From positions 1 to 7,496 of the forward strand of contig CAMIOJ010000102.1 in assembly GCA_946222435.1 (NCBI GenBank): a stretch of 7,496 nucleotides of DNA. Reading direction: 5' to 3'. Within the stretch, counting starts at the first letter, position 1; each line of letters begins with the position of its first letter. The position numbers and the translations under genes were made by a program. Shown piece by piece: positions 5,934-7,496 of this stretch. The notes beneath the pieces are model-generated. The model was not told the origin of the DNA. It made no database searches and saw nothing but the letters and a program-made list of their open reading frames with translations. Source of the stretch: an uncultured Micrococcus sp. GTDB lineage: Bacteria > Actinomycetota > Actinomycetes > Actinomycetales > Micrococcaceae.

Positions 5934-6746
5934 ATGGCCAAGAACTCCGCATCCTCCCAGACCGGCTCGTCCACGCCCTCCCTCAAGGAGGTCAAGGCGA
6001 TGCAGCGCGACCGCCGTCGGCAGATGAAGGCGGACAAGAAGTCCGACCGCGCCGCCAAGCGCGCCGACCGCAGCCGCAAGCCGGGCATCATCACCCAGCT
6101 CAAGCAGGTCTTCTCCATGACCCGCCAGCACTACCCCAAGCTGGTGCTGTGGATGGTCCTGGCGTTCGTCGCCACCCTGCTGGTGGGCCTGCTCATCGGC
6201 CTGCTGCTGAACAACTGGATCACCTGGCTGCTGATCGCGATCCCGTTCGGCGTGCTCGTGGCCATCATCGTCATGAACCGCTTCGCCGAGCGGGCGATGT
6301 TCGCCCAGATCGACGGCCGCCCGGGTGCCTCCGGTGCCGCCCTGTCCACCCTGAAGCGAGGCTGGATCGTCGGCCAGGAGCCCGTGGCGGTGAACCCGCG
6401 CACCCAGGACGTGGTGTACCGCGCGATCGGCCGTCCGGGCGTCGTCCTGGTGACCGAGGGCCCCTCCAACCGCATCGCCAAGCTGGTGCAGAAGGAGCAG
6501 CGCGCCATGGAGCGGTTCCTGCCGAACGTGCCGGTGCGCGTGGTGGAGACCGGCCACGGCGAGGGCCAGGTGCCGCTGCACAGGCTCACCAAGACGATGA
6601 AGGCGATGGAGAAGAAGCTCACCAAGCACGAGGTGAACGCGATCGACAAGCGCCTGTCCGCCATCAGCTCGGCCAGGTTGCCGATCCCCAAGGGTGTGGA
6701 CCCCATGAAGGCCCGCCCGGACCGACGGGGCCTGCGCGGCCGCTGA
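5934..6746 (+). CDS. DUF4191 family membrane protein
   Basis: A 270-residue protein of the actinobacterial DUF4191 family (like Rv2219 of M. tuberculosis, also next to lipA); function unknown. A strongly basic, Lys/Arg-rich N-terminus (residues 17-50, including KAMQRDRRRQMKADKK) precedes two close transmembrane helices (about 69-92 and 95-114) with a short NNW turn. The soluble C-terminal domain (115-270) has the family-like stretch DVVYRAIGRPGVVLVTEGP (159-177) and a basic tail rich in Lys and Arg. The positive-inside rule places both termini in the cytoplasm. A -10 box lies just upstream of the ATG, and the gene is 25 nt from lipA, so it may be transcribed both with lipBA and alone. A perfect palindrome follows the stop. 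Family assignment is from motif memory and conserved position; no role in lipoylation is shown. Confidence 0.9.
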   Translation: MAKNSASSQTGSSTPSLKEVKAMQRDRRRQMKADKKSDRAAKRADRSRKPGIITQLKQVFSMTRQHYPKLVLWMVLAFVATLLVGLLIGLLLNNWITWLLIAIPFGVLVAIIVMNRFAERAMFAQIDGRPGASGAALSTLKRGWIVGQEPVAVNPRTQDVVYRAIGRPGVVLVTEGPSNRIAKLVQKEQRAMERFLPNVPVRVVETGHGEGQVPLHRLTKTMKAMEKKLTKHEVNAIDKRLSAISSARLPIPKGVDPMKARPDRRGLRGR

Positions 6747-6771
6747 CCCCTCCCCCAGGCCGGGGGAACAC

Positions 6772-6807
6772 CGACGGGACGTCACCTCGCGAGGTGACGT
6801 CCCGTCG
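6772..6807. terminator. Perfect 36-bp palindrome, likely bidirectional terminator
   Basis: The arm CGACGGGACGTCACCT (6772-6787) pairs without mismatch with 6792-6807 around a CGCG loop, giving a 16-bp stem. It lies between the convergent DUF4191 and RDD genes, 25 and 40 nt past their stops. No T-run follows on either strand, as is common for actinobacterial hairpin terminators. The symmetry would also suit a dimeric protein site, but the location favours a terminator. Confidence 0.85.
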
Positions 6808-6847
6808 TCGTCGTGGAGGGGCCGCCGGCGGAGGACGGCCCGTGTGC

Positions 6848-7351
6848 TCACATGACGAGCTCGACGGTGCCGGCGGCCTTGTCGTGCAGGCTGCGGCCGT
6901 CCGGGTCCACGATCATCAGGGGCAACACCAGGCACAGCAGGACTGTGCGCACCAGGATCCGGTGGACCGGTGCGGTGGAGCCGCCGCCGAGCCGCACCAC
7001 CTGGATGCGCACGAGGGCCTTGCCCACGGTGGTGGCGAGCAGGGTCAGGCCGGCCACGTGCATCACGGCCAAGACGATCAGGGTCGCCAGGGCGTCCCCG
7101 GCGAAGAACACGTTGGAGACCACCAGGGCGATCGCCCAGTCGATGCAGATCGCCCCGATGCGACGGGCGGGCCGGGCCAGGGAGCTCGGGCCGGACTCCG
7201 GCAGGCCGAGGCGTTCGCCGGGCCAGCGTCCGGCTTGGATGTTGCCGCCGGGGCCGTCCACCCATCCGGCCATCTCACGGCGAGTGATCAGGGGCTCGCC
7301 GCGGCGGTCCCGCGCGTTCGGCTGCTTCGGTGTGTTCTCTTCTCTGGCCAC
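6848..7351 (-). CDS. RDD family membrane protein
   Basis: A protein of about 167 residues whose RDD family name comes from conserved Arg and Asp residues; molecular function is generally unknown (some members act in ion transport). A polar N-terminal tail of about 60 residues contains RREMAGWVDGPGG. The RDD core starts with PARRIGAICIDWAIALVVS, giving the typical Arg and Asp in the first membrane helix. A second helix follows (about ALATLIVLAVMHVAGLTLLA) with TVGKALVRIQVVRLGG after it. A third helix is VHRILVRTVLLCLVLPLMIV, and the C-terminus DPDGRSLHDKAAGTVELV is characteristic. Two in-frame GTG codons (7354-7352 and 7351-7349) could start it. I chose the second because the -10 box places the transcription start there; the longer form adds one residue. 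An RDD gene is also found between the DUF4191 gene and glnA in mycobacteria. Confidence 0.9.
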   Translation of the reverse strand: MAREENTPKQPNARDRRGEPLITRREMAGWVDGPGGNIQAGRWPGERLGLPESGPSSLARPARRIGAICIDWAIALVVSNVFFAGDALATLIVLAVMHVAGLTLLATTVGKALVRIQVVRLGGGSTAPVHRILVRTVLLCLVLPLMIVDPDGRSLHDKAAGTVELVM

Positions 7352-7357
7352 CACACC

Positions 7358-7363
7358 AGCCTA
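7358..7363 (-). promoter_or_regulatory. -10 box of the RDD gene, leaderless type
   Basis: Read on the minus strand, TAGGCT (7363-7358) fits TANNNT. Six bases later is the GTG at 7351, the normal distance from -10 to transcription start. No Shine-Dalgarno sequence is visible upstream of the GTG pair. The -35 region is not recognisable. Confidence 0.55.
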
Positions 7364-7435
7364 GTCGGGGCCGCGCCGGAGGCCCTCCGGCGCACCGCCC
7401 GGCACGTCACACGACCCGGCCGTCGGCGCCACTGT

Positions 7436-7451
7436 GTTACACGGCGGAAAC
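7436..7451 (+). promoter_or_regulatory. GlnR-type box upstream of the presumed glnA promoter
   Basis: GTTAC, six bases, GAAAC (7436-7440 and 7447-7451) matches the first two elements of the known actinobacterial GlnR consensus gTnAC-n6-GaAAc. The next two 11-bp-spaced positions (GGCAT at 7458, GTCAT at 7469) are poor matches, so this is one strong half with a degenerate second half. It ends nine bases before the proposed -35, a suitable place for an activator. GlnR controls glnA in response to nitrogen in actinobacteria. Confidence 0.6.
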
Positions 7452-7460
7452 ATCCAGGGC

Positions 7461-7489
7461 ATGACCCCGTCATGCCGCTCACGTAGGGT
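7461..7489 (+). promoter_or_regulatory. Outward promoter at right edge, probably of glnA
   Basis: ATGACC (7461-7466, four of six matches to TTGACA) and TAGGGT (7484-7489, fits TANNNT) are separated by 17 bp. The start of transcription would be at or just past the end of the window, so the gene itself is not visible. The glnA assignment rests on the conserved actinobacterial order lipA, DUF4191, RDD, glnA and on the adjacent GlnR-like box. Confidence 0.6.
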
Positions 7490-7496
7490 GAGGGAC

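Noticed and set aside
4472..6118. 548-codon open frame on the minus strand opposite lipB/lipA
   Set aside because: It is an antisense shadow of high-GC coding sequence; lipB and lipA on the plus strand show complete catalytic motifs.
5748..7265. 505-codon minus-strand open frame across DUF4191 and RDD genes
   Set aside because: Composition is typical shadow sequence (Arg, Pro, Gly, His rich), it crosses the terminator palindrome and overlaps two well-supported genes in other frames.

Overview
The window is high-GC DNA with strong G/C preference at third codon positions. Its gene order is sucB/dlaT-type E2, lipB, lipA, a DUF4191 protein, an RDD protein, then a glnA-like promoter. This is the classical actinobacterial lipoylation/glutamine-synthetase neighbourhood, known for example from Mycobacterium tuberculosis dlaT-lipB-lipA-Rv2219-glnA1. 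Base composition and very short leaders suggest a Micrococcaceae-type actinomycete (Micrococcus or Kocuria-like). That placement is an inference.

Layout: (1) 1-1905, plus strand: the 3' part of a dihydrolipoyl acyltransferase (E2, sucB type), cut by the left edge. It shows two lipoyl domains, an E3-binding domain and the catalytic domain. The first 216 bases are an exact copy of bases 385-600, so the lipoyl region is an internal tandem array that probably continues upstream. (2) 1928-2281, plus: a small membrane protein with about four transmembrane segments, 22 bases downstream of sucB. (3) 2310-2348: a GC-rich hairpin between convergent genes. (4) 2398-4077, minus: a membrane-anchored Hanks-type protein kinase with an HGD instead of an HRD catalytic loop and an extracytoplasmic C-terminal domain. 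(5) 4203-4904 lipB and 4901-5908 lipA, plus, overlapping by ATGA, with a leaderless-type promoter and an embedded perfect DnaA-box-like sequence. (6) 5934-6746, plus: DUF4191 membrane protein. (7) 6772-6807: a perfect 36-bp palindrome, likely a bidirectional terminator. (8) 6848-7351, minus: RDD-family membrane protein, apparently leaderless. (9) 7364-7496: a divergent intergenic region with a GlnR-like box and a sigma-70-type promoter pointing out of the right edge, very probably driving glnA.

Functionally, LipB transfers octanoate from acyl-ACP to lipoyl-domain lysines and LipA inserts the two sulfurs. The E2 encoded at the left edge is a direct substrate, with at least two acceptor lysines. 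The kinase, the small membrane protein, DUF4191 and RDD proteins have no demonstrated link to this pathway. No mobile element, CRISPR array, tRNA or rRNA was seen. The window is mostly conserved core genome; the main unusual features are the lipoyl-domain repeat, the non-RD kinase and the regulatory sites.
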